Assembly: GCA_037039685.1 (NCBI GenBank)
Contig: JAWNGF010000006.1
Coordinates: 1,178,001-1,242,000, forward strand
DNA length: 64,000 nt
Reading direction: 5' to 3'
Source of the DNA: Ceratobasidium sp. AG-K
Lineage: Eukaryota > Basidiomycota > Agaricomycetes > Cantharellales > Ceratobasidiaceae
Position numbers and translations under genes: made by a program. This document shows positions 21,189-30,759 of this stretch, in pieces. The notes below the pieces were generated by a model. That model was not told the DNA's origin and ran no database searches. It worked only from the letters and a program-made list of their open reading frames with translations. Positions within the stretch are counted from its first letter, which is position 1. The number at the start of each line of letters is the position of its first letter.

Positions 21189-23189
21189 TTAGAGGGAGAC
21201 CCCTTCTTTTCCCGAGTCTTCTACAATTGTTGCCTCTCTTCCTTTAACACTAGGTTCCGTTGTTATCCATTCCTTGGATGGGCATTTGAATGAACGGTGT
21301 CCTTCCTGTCTGCACTTCAGGCAGCGGTTGGTTGCTATCCTCGCTTTGTATATTTTGTCAGGCAGCCGTTTTGTAGAGGATTGTCCACTAGCGGTCGGTT
21401 GGGCGGCCTTTTTTCCTGTTGAGGTCTTGATTTGTTGCAATTCCTGGTCAATAGAGATTGCGATTGAGATCCACTGGTCAAGGGAAAGTTCTCGTTCTGT
21501 CCCATCTTCATTGATCAGGGTCAGTTCGAAGCGAGCTAGTTCAGTCTTGACTTCTGACTTTAATCCTTCCTTGAACTGGTTGATCAGAGCTTCTTGTCCC
21601 CAGTTTACGTCTACCAGAAGATATCGGAATTCCGAAGCATAGTTTGCTACAGAGTTGTTCTGCTTGCATTTTCGGATATCTGCTTCGGCTTTAGCTTTCT
21701 TGTTGGGGTCACTGAATTGTTCCATGAAGTGTGCCTTGAAACTTTCCCATGAGGCAAGGTTTTGGTTATTTTCCCTTTGGTTGAGCGATCGTAAGAGTAC
21801 TTGTGCCCAGTGAGTGGCGGCTTTGTTCTCGGATTTGAAGTTTGCTAGGGCTTCGCGAATCCTTTCTTCATTGGAAGTGTATTGATTGCCTAGGCGTACG
21901 AAGTAGCTCTCCATTTGTGTGATGAACATTTCGGCGCCTTCCCCTTTCTTTCCGTCAAAGGCTTCTGGGCGCGTTACTTTTGGGCGACGTGGTCCACTAC
22001 CAGTGTTTGGGTTTTCGGTCAGCCGTTGGATTCTTAATTCTAATTCATCGATCCTGGTAGATTCCGCGTCTGGGTGAGGTGGAGAATTTGATCGCCTGGA
22101 GGTGACTCTGTGCAGGGCTGTTTCGTCCATTTCTTCTCGCATGTTGTTGATAGCCTGCTGAACTTCCGTAATTTTGGTAGTGAAGGAGGTTCCCTCTTGT
22201 CGTAAGGTTTCTAGTCCTTGAGTTACTGCCTCATTCCATTCGAGTTGTGCTTGTCTGGTAGTGTTGAGTTCTTTGCGTACGTTATTTACTAGTCCTTGGG
22301 TGTTGGTAACTTCATTTCCAAGGCGGGTTACGTCTTGACCGACTAGAAAGGAATTATGTTCGCCATTTCTTGCCGAGTTCAGAATGTCTGTCAAGGTTCC
22401 TTGTAGGGTGTTAATGGAGTCGTTGAAGATTTGTTGGTTGTTTGCTAGAACCTGTGTGGCTTGTTCTAGGCCACTAAGCCTTCGATCTACGGTGACCCTC
22501 ATTCCGTCTATAACCCTAAGAGTAGCGTTGTGTCTTCCTTCTAGAAGGTCATCTAGGTCATCTAAATTGCTGATTACAGTCCTGCCGCTAGAACTGGAAC
22601 TTGAACTTGAGCTCCCTGGATCTCCGGCACCTTGTTGTGCCGGTCCTGATTGCTCGGAGTAACCCTGTGGAACATATGGTGGTGCCGGAATCACCGGTGT
22701 GACTGGCTGGGAAGCCACTGGAATAGGACCTGCGTTGGTGATGGTTCCCCCAATTTGAGGAACTGTAGGGACATTGGGGACGTGTGGTGTGGGAGGAGGT
22801 CTAATGGGAACAAGCGATACACCCCCATGGGCTTCGGGTTGGGGAGAAAAAAACTGTCTTCTGTTCCCTAACAGCCATAAGGGACGTGATGGTCCTGGAG
22901 TTGCATTTGGAATACGAATTACCGCCGGAGTAGGGTCGTTTGTGAGATCCCCTGGTTCTCTATTTGTGATAGTAGGTTCTTCCTCCTGTACTGTAGTCAT
23001 GTCAGGAACACCGAAAGCTCCCGGCATTGATGTTTGACTTTGGGGGCGTGATCGGGCAGGACCTCCCGCTTGAGTTTGTGCAATATCTTGTTTGTTTAGT
23101 GATCCTGTGGGCCTTGCTGCTCGACTAGGTCCTCTTCTTGTTGATATCGCAGATGAGGGACGTGACCCTCCATCTTCTTGAATAGACAT
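21189..23189 (-). CDS. gag: Element A Gag, 666 aa
   Basis: The ATG at 23189 lies only 26 nt after the 5' LTR. The N-terminal third is Pro/Ser-rich; the middle has long helical, coiled-coil-like stretches (GLEQATQVLANNQQIFNDS); the retrotransposon Gag capsid region follows (VTRPEAFDGKKGEGAEMFI, ESFKAHFMEQFSDPNKK). A CCHC zinc knuckle CLKCRQEGHRSFKC is near the C-terminus. Gag assembles the particle and binds the RNA. It ends SGKEGVSL, with the slippery site inside the SGK codons. Intact. Confidence 0.93.
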   Translation of the reverse strand: MSIQEDGGSRPSSAISTRRGPSRAARPTGSLNKQDIAQTQAGGPARSRPQSQTSMPGAFGVPDMTTVQEEEPTITNREPGDLTNDPTPAVIRIPNATPGPSRPLWLLGNRRQFFSPQPEAHGGVSLVPIRPPPTPHVPNVPTVPQIGGTITNAGPIPVASQPVTPVIPAPPYVPQGYSEQSGPAQQGAGDPGSSSSSSSSSGRTVISNLDDLDDLLEGRHNATLRVIDGMRVTVDRRLSGLEQATQVLANNQQIFNDSINTLQGTLTDILNSARNGEHNSFLVGQDVTRLGNEVTNTQGLVNNVRKELNTTRQAQLEWNEAVTQGLETLRQEGTSFTTKITEVQQAINNMREEMDETALHRVTSRRSNSPPHPDAESTRIDELELRIQRLTENPNTGSGPRRPKVTRPEAFDGKKGEGAEMFITQMESYFVRLGNQYTSNEERIREALANFKSENKAATHWAQVLLRSLNQRENNQNLASWESFKAHFMEQFSDPNKKAKAEADIRKCKQNNSVANYASEFRYLLVDVNWGQEALINQFKEGLKSEVKTELARFELTLINEDGTERELSLDQWISIAISIDQELQQIKTSTGKKAAQPTASGQSSTKRLPDKIYKARIATNRCLKCRQEGHRSFKCPSKEWITTEPSVKGREATIVEDSGKEGVSL
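21207..21213 (-). promoter_or_regulatory. -1 ribosomal frameshift heptamer, element A gag-pol
   Basis: GGGAAAA read as G GGA AAA in the gag frame, 16 nt before the gag stop. After a -1 slip the pol frame is open. The same heptamer at the same Ser-Gly-Lys position occurs in elements B, C, D and (as Leu-Gly-Lys) E. Confidence 0.75.
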
Positions 23190-23201
23190 GTTTATTTGTT
23201 A

Positions 23202-23213
23202 AGCTTGTTTTGT
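23202..23213 (-). other. Self-priming primer binding site of element A
   Basis: On the minus strand ACAAAACAAGCT starts 2 nt after the 5' LTR end. It is a perfect complement of AGCTTGTTTTGT in the LTR (23378-23389 in this copy), about 25-35 nt downstream of the TATA box, where the RNA should begin. This is the Tf1/sushi arrangement, in which the RNA 5' end primes reverse transcription. Confidence 0.7.
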
Positions 23214-23215
23214 AA

Positions 23216-23672
23216 TGTCGTAAGCTTCTTCTTGGTGGCTTATGAGACAAGCCGCGATGGAGAGTGGACGGCACTAAGACCTAAGAGACCTCTTGAACCG
23301 CAACACACTTAAGCGTCTGTAGGCTCTTGAGGGTAGGAGTGGTTCTAAGTGTCACTCAGAGGGGATGTTTTGACGAGACAAAACAAGCTGGGGTTGCCAG
23401 GCTTGTTGGTCCGCTATATATATTCAGAAAGAGGCCAAGTCATACAGAGCGCAGCCACATGAGTCACACAGTCTACCAGTCAGGAGTGTCCATGTGAGTC
23501 ATGCTGTATGAACAGACATGACTCGTACAAAGCACAGCCGCGTTACACAATGTAACAGAATAACCACAAGAAGGTGGCAATGCGGCAAACAGAAACGGGA
23601 ACGTAACACAAAAAAGGAAGACAGGCGGGCGAGACACAGAGCGAGTCCGATGGAGTGAGCTGGCTCACGACA
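23216..23672 (-). repeat. 5' LTR of element A
   Basis: 457 bp, one base different from the 3' LTR. It should hold the element promoter: TATA on the minus strand and, downstream, the ACAAGC..GCTTGT hairpin. Confidence 0.95.
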
Positions 23673-24483
23673 AGGGTCCCCAACAAACCAAGTCGCAAGT
23701 GTGGATTTTACTCCCACCTCCGTCACTGCTCCTTCCACTTGTATCAGACCTTGCATCAGCGGCCAGTATGTCTGTTGTATTCGACTCCGTCGTGATGTAA
23801 ATGGCAGCGCGGAAATGTATATATGCGGTGTGCTAAGGGAACAGGGATTGGCAGCAAAGGTTGTGGCAAAGTTACGTGGGTCGTAAGCGAAATCACAAAG
23901 TTCAATGCAGTCATCATTATTCTACGTTACTTTAGCCCACATCCTCCTCTTGAAAATGAACACTTACTGCTAACCAGTCCACCGTTTTGCTCAATATACC
24001 CTCGCCATTGTTACTTCGTCCCTTGAGACTTAGCACCTCCATCCAGAATAGTAACTGACACTCCAGAAACCCGTCGAGCGGCGATAAAAGAGTCTTCAAA
24101 TGTGGCGCCCCAGTTATGTGGTCTGACCAATACTGACACGCGTAGAATAACCCCGGGGAGATGGCTGCATCAACCCGACCTTTCAAGCTTGGCACGTCTT
24201 TATCGAGGCGGTATGGGGTCTTGAGGTTACTAACATTGAACCGGAGTAATTGTGTCATTCTGTTGAAACAGCGGGTTGCAAGATACGAGTTGTGCGATTG
24301 TTTGGGTCTTAGAAAAACTCCTTGGAACAGTCACAGTTGAGCAGTAAGTCTGGAAATGATGCGTGCAGGGTTGAGACAACCTCAAAGCTGTCCAATATGT
24401 GTAGAACCAATTGCAGGGACTGAATCACCAAACGGATTTGCCTTTCATTACCAATGTCGAGTAGCTCCGAAATCATGGCTGGA
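23673..24483 (-). pseudogene. NLR pseudogene piece 3: region between NACHT and WD40
   Basis: On the minus strand it reads ISELLDIGNERQIRLVIQSL, VVSTLHASFPDLLL, TAA (24309-24311), a lost base, then MTQLLRFNVSNLKTPYRLDK and GLFYACQYWSDHI. After a GTAAGT..TAG intron it resumes with YDPRNFATTFAANP, TPHIYISALPF and LATWFVGDP, where element A begins. The order and intron position match the intact-type gene at 8300-9190. Confidence 0.87.
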
Positions 24484-24908
24484 TGTCACAACCCTAGCCG
24501 AACCTTGGAGGCCGAGACTCCACAGGTAGTGATGATGGGGGTTGGGGCGGTAACTAAGGCCTAAGTGAGTCACGCGATTGTGTGAGGGGAAAACAACAAG
24601 AGAACAAGTCTTGTGGGGGCAAGACTTGTGTCGCTGGTATATATACTAACTACTGTGGCTATGTACAATAGAGAGCAGGCGACAAGGGAAGACAAAAAGA
24701 GAAAAGGCAAGAGTCCGAGGGAAGCGAGGACAGAACAAAGGGAACGTGATAAGTCCATGGGCGCCAAGGGAAAACTGGGACTAGCCAGGCAGGCATGTCC
24801 CGCGGTCATGGCTTACATAAAGGCGACTATATGCGCCAAGACGAGGAGAACGAGACCAAACACGAGCCAAACAGAACACAGAAGAGAGAAAAGGAAAAGG
24901 TCGTGACA
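24484..24908 (-). repeat. 3' LTR of element B
   Basis: 425 bp, identical by eye to the 5' LTR. Contains the TATATATA box and the CAAGTCTTG..CAAGACTTG hairpin. Confidence 0.95.
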
Positions 24909-24920
24909 CTACCCCCCCTT

Positions 24921-25406
24921 TTAGGCCGGGGCATCGACATCAGAAGAAACAGGGGAAACCAAGACAAACTCCTCCCCATCGTCCAGCACCAATGGGTCCT
25001 CTGCTGACCCAACCCCTTTCCAGACCCCATAATCCTCCTCCTCATCCGTCAAGTCGACGATGGCGTCTTGCTGATCAGGCTCCTCCTCGGTGAGGTCGAT
25101 GTATTCGGTGCATGCCCGTGCCCTGGCTTTGCGGTAGGCGTTGACGATCTCGACGTGATCGTGGATGTCGGCCATGTCGTGGGCCAGCCAGTTGCGCCAG
25201 CGGACGAGGGGCATACCGCAGAAGGAGCGGCGGGGGCGAGAGCGCTCATAGCGTGCAGAAGTGATGAAGTAGAAGGACTGGCGGAGTCCGTCGTGCCAGT
25301 ACAATCCTTCCTCGAGGTTGACGCAAGTGAGGGACCTCTTGAAAGAGGCTGAGCAGGTGAAGGCGTCGTTGTAGACACGGACAGTGGTGTTGGCGAAGCG
25401 AGACAT
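24921..25406 (-). CDS. Element B ORF3: accessory protein of unknown function, 161 aa
   Basis: ATG at 25406 (MSRFANTTVRVYNDAF), 99 bp after a TATAAAAG box. It overlaps the end of the pol frame in another frame and stops 12 nt before the 3' LTR. The N-terminal ~95 residues look folded (LYWHDGLRQSFYFITSARYE, LVRWRNWLAHDMADIHDHVE). The C-terminal third is acidic with two SUMO-interacting-like motifs, YIDLTEEE (IDLT 103-106) and IVDLTDEEED (117-120), and a hydrophobic-acidic end, PLVLDDGEEFVLV. Element E has a homologue with VVIDLMDDKED. No obvious homology to the A/D ORF3 except position and the acidic DLT motif. Function unknown. Confidence 0.75.
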   Translation of the reverse strand: MSRFANTTVRVYNDAFTCSASFKRSLTCVNLEEGLYWHDGLRQSFYFITSARYERSRPRRSFCGMPLVRWRNWLAHDMADIHDHVEIVNAYRKARARACTEYIDLTEEEPDQQDAIVDLTDEEEDYGVWKGVGSAEDPLVLDDGEEFVLVSPVSSDVDAPA

Positions 25407-28400
25407 GGCGCCGAAGTGGATGTACGAGTAGGTGGTTTAAGCGCAAGAGGAACCGAAGTAAAAACTTGTTGATGAGGGACTTGGACTCCCGCTGCCTCTT
25501 TTATACGCTTTGCACGACGGCTGGGCTGTTCCTCTTTTTCTTCGGCGGCCGAATTACCCTTTGTTTCCTCATGGCGGCGCTTTCTCGTAACTTTGGGAAC
25601 TTCCTTGATGGCTTCTGGATGTTCCCTGTGGAATTCGCTAATGAGTTCTGATGCGTTACCAAGGTTTCCCAAGGGTTCCCACGAATCGTGTTCCGTTGTG
25701 TAGCCTTTCCATTTGACAAGATACTTCAGGATGCCTTTCTCTATTTTGGAACTTTGAATGCTTTCAACCTCGTATTCCTCTTCTCCTTCAGGTGTCTCAA
25801 TTGATGGTGGTGGCTTGACAACACGTCCCTCAATCTCATCTTCTTCGTACTTGGCAAGGCGAGATACATTGACTACTGGGTGTATGGTCATGGATGGAGG
25901 AAGTTCCAGTTTGTACGCGTTTTTTCCGATTGCTTCCAAGATTGTGAAGGGGCCCAAACGCTTATGAGAGAGTTTGATTGATGGCCGGTTTGAAGGAATG
26001 TGATCGTGACTGAGCCAAACTTTATCTCCAATGATGAAAGGATCCCCACGGCGCCGTTGATCCGCATATTCCTTATCTTGTTCCTTGCTCAAGGTCAGGC
26101 TTGCCTTAGCTTCTTCCAGATTGTCATGGATGCGTTGAGCATGAGCCGAGGCTTCCGGAACTGAGCCATCTTCCACTGGTGTACCATCTATGGAAGGATG
26201 TCGTGCCGTGTTGGCAAAGAAAGGGGTCATGCCAATACTTGAGTGGAAGGAATTGTTGTAAGCAAATTCGGCAAAGGGAAGCAGAGAAGCCCAGTCATGC
26301 TGCCTGAACGACACATAGGTTCTCAAAAAGGCTTCTATCATCTGATTGATTCGTTCCGTTTGGCCATCCGTCTCAGGGTGATAGGCTGTGGAGAGTCTGG
26401 GTCTAATCTTCAGGGCCTGATAGAGTTCCTTCATGAATTTTGACGCGAAGGTGGGGCCTTGATCTGATACAACAGTCTCTGGAGTACCGTGCAACTTCCA
26501 ACAATGTTCCATGAAGAGTTCTGCTAGCTTTGGGGACGTGGTCTTCTCGGTACAGGGGATGAAATGTGCCATTTTAGTGAGCGTATCGACAATGACCAAA
26601 ATGGAGTCTAGGCTCCTTGATAGGGGTAGTTTGACAATCATGTCAACCGAGATGTGTTGCCAAGGTTTAGAGGGAAGTTCCAGAGGTTGCAATTCTCCTA
26701 GGGGGCGCTGATTGATCGGTTTGCTTCGTTGGCACAAATCACAAGATGACACGTATTTGTTAATGAATGCCTTCATTGATGGCCACCAATATTCCCGCTT
26801 GATTAATTCCAAAGTCTTGGCTTGTCCCATGTGACCGGCTGCCTTGTTGTCGTGGTGTAGCTCTAGGATTTGTCGTTTTGTCTCGTTGTTGTTGGGAACA
26901 TAGATCCGCCCCTTCCTATACAGCATGTTATTCCGAATTGTCCAATCTTCGAATTCCTTTTGAACTGTAGCGGGTGCTTTCTCGGGTCGATTGCTGAGGA
27001 AGGCCCAAATGGACTGGGTGTATTCGTCACTTGGCAGTTGCTTCTGAATGGAAGAATGAATTTCCGCTGTTGATGCCATACCAGTAGGTGATTCTTCTGC
27101 CGAATTGATGAAGATGTGGGGAGCGAGCAAAGGTTTTTGAGGGACTACTCCCCCTTCTAGGTCATGGTCGCTTCGTCGGCTGAGTGCATCGGCTTTTCCA
27201 TTAAGTCCGCCAGCCCGATACTTGATCTGGAAATTGAATTCTGACAGGAAGACGGCCCATCTGTTCTGTCGCTTGGTAAGGACTTTCGATGTCATAAAAT
27301 ATTCCAGGTTCTTGTGATCGGTAATAAGTAGTACCGGAATTTCAGTTCCTTCCAATAGATGGCGCCATTCTTTAAAGGCCTTAATGATTGCCAAAAGTTC
27401 CTTATCAAAAATATCGTAGTTCCGCTCCGCTGGTGCCAGGCTTTTGGACATGAAGGCGACAGGGTGAAGTTTGTTATCCGTCCCATATTGGCTGAGGACT
27501 GCTCCTGTGGCCTTGTCTGATGCATCGCACTCAATGATGAATCCCTTTTCTTGATCCGGTTGCAGTAGTATCGGTGCTTGTTGGAATTCTTGAATTATTC
27601 GCTCAAAGCTGGCCTGTGTTTCCTTGGTCCATTCCCAGGGTTTCCCTTTCATTGTTAAGTCATAGAGAGGTCGCGCTATGTGGGTATAACCTTGGATAAA
27701 TCGCCGATAGAAGTTTGCAAACCCTAGGAATGTTTGTACATCTGTAACGTTTTTGGGAACGGGCCACCTTTTGATTGCTGACACCTTTTCTTCTTGCATT
27801 TCAACAACTTCTCCCGAGATTACCAGACCCAGATAGTCAACCTTTGAAACATGGAACGAACACTTCTTGAGGGAGCAATATAGACCCAGGCGTTGTAGTC
27901 GACGAAGTACTTCTTTCACATGAGATGGATGTTCTTCAGGTTCTTTGGAGAAGATTAAGATGTCATCAATGTAGATTTCCACGTAGACTCCTTTAATGTC
28001 CCTGAACTCCATGTCCATCATATTCTGGAACGTTGCTGGAGCATTGGTCAGGCCAAACGGCATGACTTTGGTTTCAAACAGGCCATATTTAGTTCTAAAG
28101 GCCGTTTTGTATACGTCTTCTTCTGCGACCCTGACTAGGTTGTAGCCCGATTTCAGATCTAATTTGGTAAAGATCTTGGCCCCTTTGACTCGCTCAATTA
28201 GGTCATCCGTTCGGGGTAGGGGGTATCGGTTCTTCTTTGTCCACCTGTTAAGGTACCGATAATCCATGCATAATCTTGGTGGTTGGGGTACGCCATCGAT
28301 GTCGTGACGGCGGACAAACATAACTGGTGATGCCCATTGAGAAGTTGAGGGAACGATGAAGCCTTTTTCCAGGTTCTCGTCGATCCAGGCCTTTAGGATT

Positions 28401-29032
28401 CTATCTTCCTCCTTGGTTAATGAGTAAACAACCCCAATTTTGGGTTTTGCACCAGATTCGAGTTCAATTTTGAGATCATAGGGCCGGTGAGGGGGAAGCT
28501 TATCAACCTCCTTGGCGACAAAGACATCCTGGAATTCAAGGTATTCGTTGGGAAGTTTTCCCACTATTCCCCCTTCTATGGCGTTAAGATCTTCACACAG
28601 GCACTCCGACACGCAGAACTCCGAGTTGAACTCCAATGTCCCTTTTGACCAATTGATTTGAGGGTTATGCTTCTTCAACCAAGGGATTCCCAAGACCACA
28701 GTGTGCCGTCCTAAGGGTGCCACGTCGCATGTGATTTCTTCGACGTGATCATTCATGATGACATGGAAGGTTGCTTCCCGCTCGATTAGTCCATTTGCAA
28801 TTGGGCGTCCATCTATAACTTGTACCCGTCGTGCCACTTTTTTCTTCTTCGTAGGGATTTTGTGTTTAGAGATATATTCAGAATTGATGAAGTTCCCGGA
28901 GGCGCCGGAATCAATCATAGCAACGGTGATAAGGTTTTTCAGGCTTTCGATCGTTATTGGCACACGGAGTTGGTCTGCGTATTCGGTGGAACATAGATAT
29001 AATTCGTTTACAGACTGATTACGATTCTCCAT
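25049..29032 (-). CDS. pol: Element B Pol polyprotein (PR-RT-RNaseH-IN-chromodomain)
   Basis: Entered by -1 frameshifting at 29089-29095; the Met at 29032 is only the first in-frame Met. Protease MIDSGASGNF (about 40-48), RT YIDDILIFS, RNase H ECDASDKATGA, integrase zinc site HHDNKAAGHMGQ..CDLCQRSKP, catalytic DMIVKL, SDQGPTF and TERINQ, then a canonical chromodomain (EYEVESIQSS, YLVKWKGYTTEHDSWEP) expected to bind methylated histone H3 tails and guide integration to heterochromatin. After about the VTRKRRHEE stretch the tail becomes Ser/Thr/Pro-rich and overlaps ORF3. Intact over about 1,327 codons. Confidence 0.95.
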   Translation of the reverse strand: MENRNQSVNELYLCSTEYADQLRVPITIESLKNLITVAMIDSGASGNFINSEYISKHKIPTKKKKVARRVQVIDGRPIANGLIEREATFHVIMNDHVEEITCDVAPLGRHTVVLGIPWLKKHNPQINWSKGTLEFNSEFCVSECLCEDLNAIEGGIVGKLPNEYLEFQDVFVAKEVDKLPPHRPYDLKIELESGAKPKIGVVYSLTKEEDRILKAWIDENLEKGFIVPSTSQWASPVMFVRRHDIDGVPQPPRLCMDYRYLNRWTKKNRYPLPRTDDLIERVKGAKIFTKLDLKSGYNLVRVAEEDVYKTAFRTKYGLFETKVMPFGLTNAPATFQNMMDMEFRDIKGVYVEIYIDDILIFSKEPEEHPSHVKEVLRRLQRLGLYCSLKKCSFHVSKVDYLGLVISGEVVEMQEEKVSAIKRWPVPKNVTDVQTFLGFANFYRRFIQGYTHIARPLYDLTMKGKPWEWTKETQASFERIIQEFQQAPILLQPDQEKGFIIECDASDKATGAVLSQYGTDNKLHPVAFMSKSLAPAERNYDIFDKELLAIIKAFKEWRHLLEGTEIPVLLITDHKNLEYFMTSKVLTKRQNRWAVFLSEFNFQIKYRAGGLNGKADALSRRSDHDLEGGVVPQKPLLAPHIFINSAEESPTGMASTAEIHSSIQKQLPSDEYTQSIWAFLSNRPEKAPATVQKEFEDWTIRNNMLYRKGRIYVPNNNETKRQILELHHDNKAAGHMGQAKTLELIKREYWWPSMKAFINKYVSSCDLCQRSKPINQRPLGELQPLELPSKPWQHISVDMIVKLPLSRSLDSILVIVDTLTKMAHFIPCTEKTTSPKLAELFMEHCWKLHGTPETVVSDQGPTFASKFMKELYQALKIRPRLSTAYHPETDGQTERINQMIEAFLRTYVSFRQHDWASLLPFAEFAYNNSFHSSIGMTPFFANTARHPSIDGTPVEDGSVPEASAHAQRIHDNLEEAKASLTLSKEQDKEYADQRRRGDPFIIGDKVWLSHDHIPSNRPSIKLSHKRLGPFTILEAIGKNAYKLELPPSMTIHPVVNVSRLAKYEEDEIEGRVVKPPPSIETPEGEEEYEVESIQSSKIEKGILKYLVKWKGYTTEHDSWEPLGNLGNASELISEFHREHPEAIKEVPKVTRKRRHEETKGNSAAEEKEEQPSRRAKRIKEAAGVQVPHQQVFTSVPLALKPPTRTSTSAPCLASPTPLSVSTTTPSPAQPLSRGPSLASTSRKDCTGTTDSASPSTSSLLHAMSALAPAAPSAVCPSSAGATGWPTTWPTSTITSRSSTPTAKPGHGHAPNTSTSPRRSLISKTPSST
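25498..25505 (-). promoter_or_regulatory. TATA box before ORF3 of element B
   Basis: TATAAAAG on the minus strand, inside the pol frame and 99 bp upstream of the ORF3 ATG. Element E keeps the same octamer 102 bp before its ORF3. It also encodes pol residues (Ile-Lys), so its conservation is not proof of promoter use. Confidence 0.45.
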
Positions 29033-29076
29033 GGCAACACGATCTAATTCTGTCTTCAGGGCGCCTGATGCTCCCT

Positions 29077-30759
29077 TCAGACACTGCCTTTTCCCGACTC
29101 CTCATCAGAGACTTCTTCCAGAGCGGCTATCTTGACGACGCAATTTTTCGCGATGTGGCCCTTCTTCTGGCAGCGGTAACAAGTGAGTTCTGAACTACTG
29201 GTTGCTGCCATTTCAATTCCTGCGACCGTGCGGGTGTTTAGGCGAAGGTAGGGGAATGGGAGTTCGCTCTCCGAGCCATCTTCCCATTTGATGGTGGGAA
29301 TTTTGAAGCCCTTCTTGTTGTTCCCAATTTTTGTAATTTGTCCCCTGGTTGCGCCCTTTGGTCCCATGGTATACACCCTGTCTCCCTCCTTGAATTGTGT
29401 CTTCTGCGCTGTTGTGCTCGTGGTCACCTTTTTGAAGGTTCCGCTCGATGCCACCTTCTCCAGGCCCTTGGCCTTTTCCTCCAGGTTTCGTGCAATAAGG
29501 CTTGCATCAATCCTAGACGCGTGATTCATCAACTGTGTGAGGGAAATGATGTGGCAATCAATGCTCTGAATTGACATGATGTCCTGGATTTCGTCTTTGA
29601 GCCCTGAGTAAAAATCGTCTTTGAGGGTGGCCTCATTGTAACCCAAGGCGCTGGAATAGGTTCGGAAATTCGAAATGTAGTCGACCACTGACTTGGTTTG
29701 TTTCAGATTTCGATATTTTTGCCGATAAACTTCCGCTTGCTCTACTTCGCCAAAGGCTTCCTCGAAGGCTTCCTCAAAAAGGGTCATGTCGTTAAGGATA
29801 GGTTGAGGGATGCCAGACATTTCTTTCTCAAGGAATGGACGAATCCATTCCCTGGCTTCCCCCCTTAGGTACGAGACAACAAAGAGGATCTGCTGATCTA
29901 CTGTATCGTAACGCAACTCCGAAGTACTGATGTAGAGGTTACAGGCGAAGGTAAAGTCCCTAGCCTTCTGACCACGTTCGCCATTGTATTCGGGAGGTTT
30001 GCTGGCTGAACTCTTTTTAGCAGTTCGAGGAGCAGTGGGGGTTATACCCTGAGTGGCGACGGGAGCTGAACCAAGTGTGAATCGTCCAGTGGACCTTCCT
30101 AGTGCTTGTTGATTGAGGGGAGTCCCGCCTGGGGGTTGCGATACGCCAGGATTTGCTCCTGTTCCTTGGTTACGAGGTTGGTAAGCGCGCCCTCCTGCTT
30201 GAAGAATTAGAATGTCCATGTCGTTCTGCATGGTATTGAGGAGCGCTTGATTCGTTTGAACATCGGCTTGAGTGGCCTGAATACTTTGTAGGTTGAGGTC
30301 GCCATCTCCTGCATTCCAGAGTACCCATTGATGAATGTTGTCAATGCGTCTGTTCGTGATTTCGACCCGTCGCGCTATTTCGAGTAGGAACGCGGCAATG
30401 TCTTCATTAGTGGTTCCGCAAGTGTTGTACCATTGACCATTTTCCAACTGGTCTTCGATATATTGGTCCGATGGTATCATCTCCACTCGTCCACTAGCTT
30501 CTGGGGGGTGAAGATCCCCAGTGCGCATGGAGGCGTTATCGCGATTTGCATTGGGCGGAGATGATGTAGCCGCTGGGGCTCCAACACCAAAGGAAACTTG
30601 ATGTGACTCCGTTCCCTGGACCGTAGGATCCGATCGACTGGTCCCTGCGTCACCGGACATGATGTTGGTTGCACTTGGAACTTGGGATGTAGATCGGCCT
30701 AGACCAAAGGTTGTTCTGATGCGTCCTGCCACTGATCCCTCTCCTGGGTAGATTGACAT
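29077..30759 (-). CDS. gag: Element B Gag, 560 aa
   Basis: N-terminal Ser/Thr-rich region, a helical segment (ARRVEITNRRIDNIHQW), a capsid-type core (SKPPEYNGERGQKARDFTFA, ALGYNEATLKDDFYSGLKDE), a small domain (VYTMGPKGATRGQITKIGNN) and a CCHC knuckle CYRCQKKGHIAKNC, ending EESGKGSV at the slippery site. Structural protein of the particle. Intact. Confidence 0.92.
   Translation of the reverse strand: MSIYPGEGSVAGRIRTTFGLGRSTSQVPSATNIMSGDAGTSRSDPTVQGTESHQVSFGVGAPAATSSPPNANRDNASMRTGDLHPPEASGRVEMIPSDQYIEDQLENGQWYNTCGTTNEDIAAFLLEIARRVEITNRRIDNIHQWVLWNAGDGDLNLQSIQATQADVQTNQALLNTMQNDMDILILQAGGRAYQPRNQGTGANPGVSQPPGGTPLNQQALGRSTGRFTLGSAPVATQGITPTAPRTAKKSSASKPPEYNGERGQKARDFTFACNLYISTSELRYDTVDQQILFVVSYLRGEAREWIRPFLEKEMSGIPQPILNDMTLFEEAFEEAFGEVEQAEVYRQKYRNLKQTKSVVDYISNFRTYSSALGYNEATLKDDFYSGLKDEIQDIMSIQSIDCHIISLTQLMNHASRIDASLIARNLEEKAKGLEKVASSGTFKKVTTSTTAQKTQFKEGDRVYTMGPKGATRGQITKIGNNKKGFKIPTIKWEDGSESELPFPYLRLNTRTVAGIEMAATSSSELTCYRCQKKGHIAKNCVVKIAALEEVSDEESGKGSV
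29089..29095 (-). promoter_or_regulatory. -1 ribosomal frameshift heptamer, element B gag-pol
   Basis: G GGA AAA in the gag frame at Ser-Gly-Lys, shortly before the gag stop. The -1 frame continues open (RQCLKGASGALK) into pol. Confidence 0.75.

Larger units (their letters stand above)
16445..23672 (-). mobile_element. Ty3/gypsy chromodomain retrotransposon A, full length
   Basis: 7,228 bp, minus strand, with 457-bp LTRs at both ends and target duplication AGGGT (16440-16444, 23673-23677). Order: LTR, very short leader, gag, pol in the -1 frame, ORF3 overlapping the pol tail, polypurine tract AAGGGGGGAGTAA, LTR. The LTRs differ by one base seen by eye (C/T at a CpG, near 16810 and 23581), and gag, pol and ORF3 are all open, so this is a recent and possibly active copy. 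Element D is its close relative. Confidence 0.96.

Noticed and set aside
24613..24906. 97-codon frame, repeated identically at 31297-31590
   Set aside because: It lies wholly within the LTRs of element B on the antisense strand; duplication comes from the LTR pair, not from a gene family.
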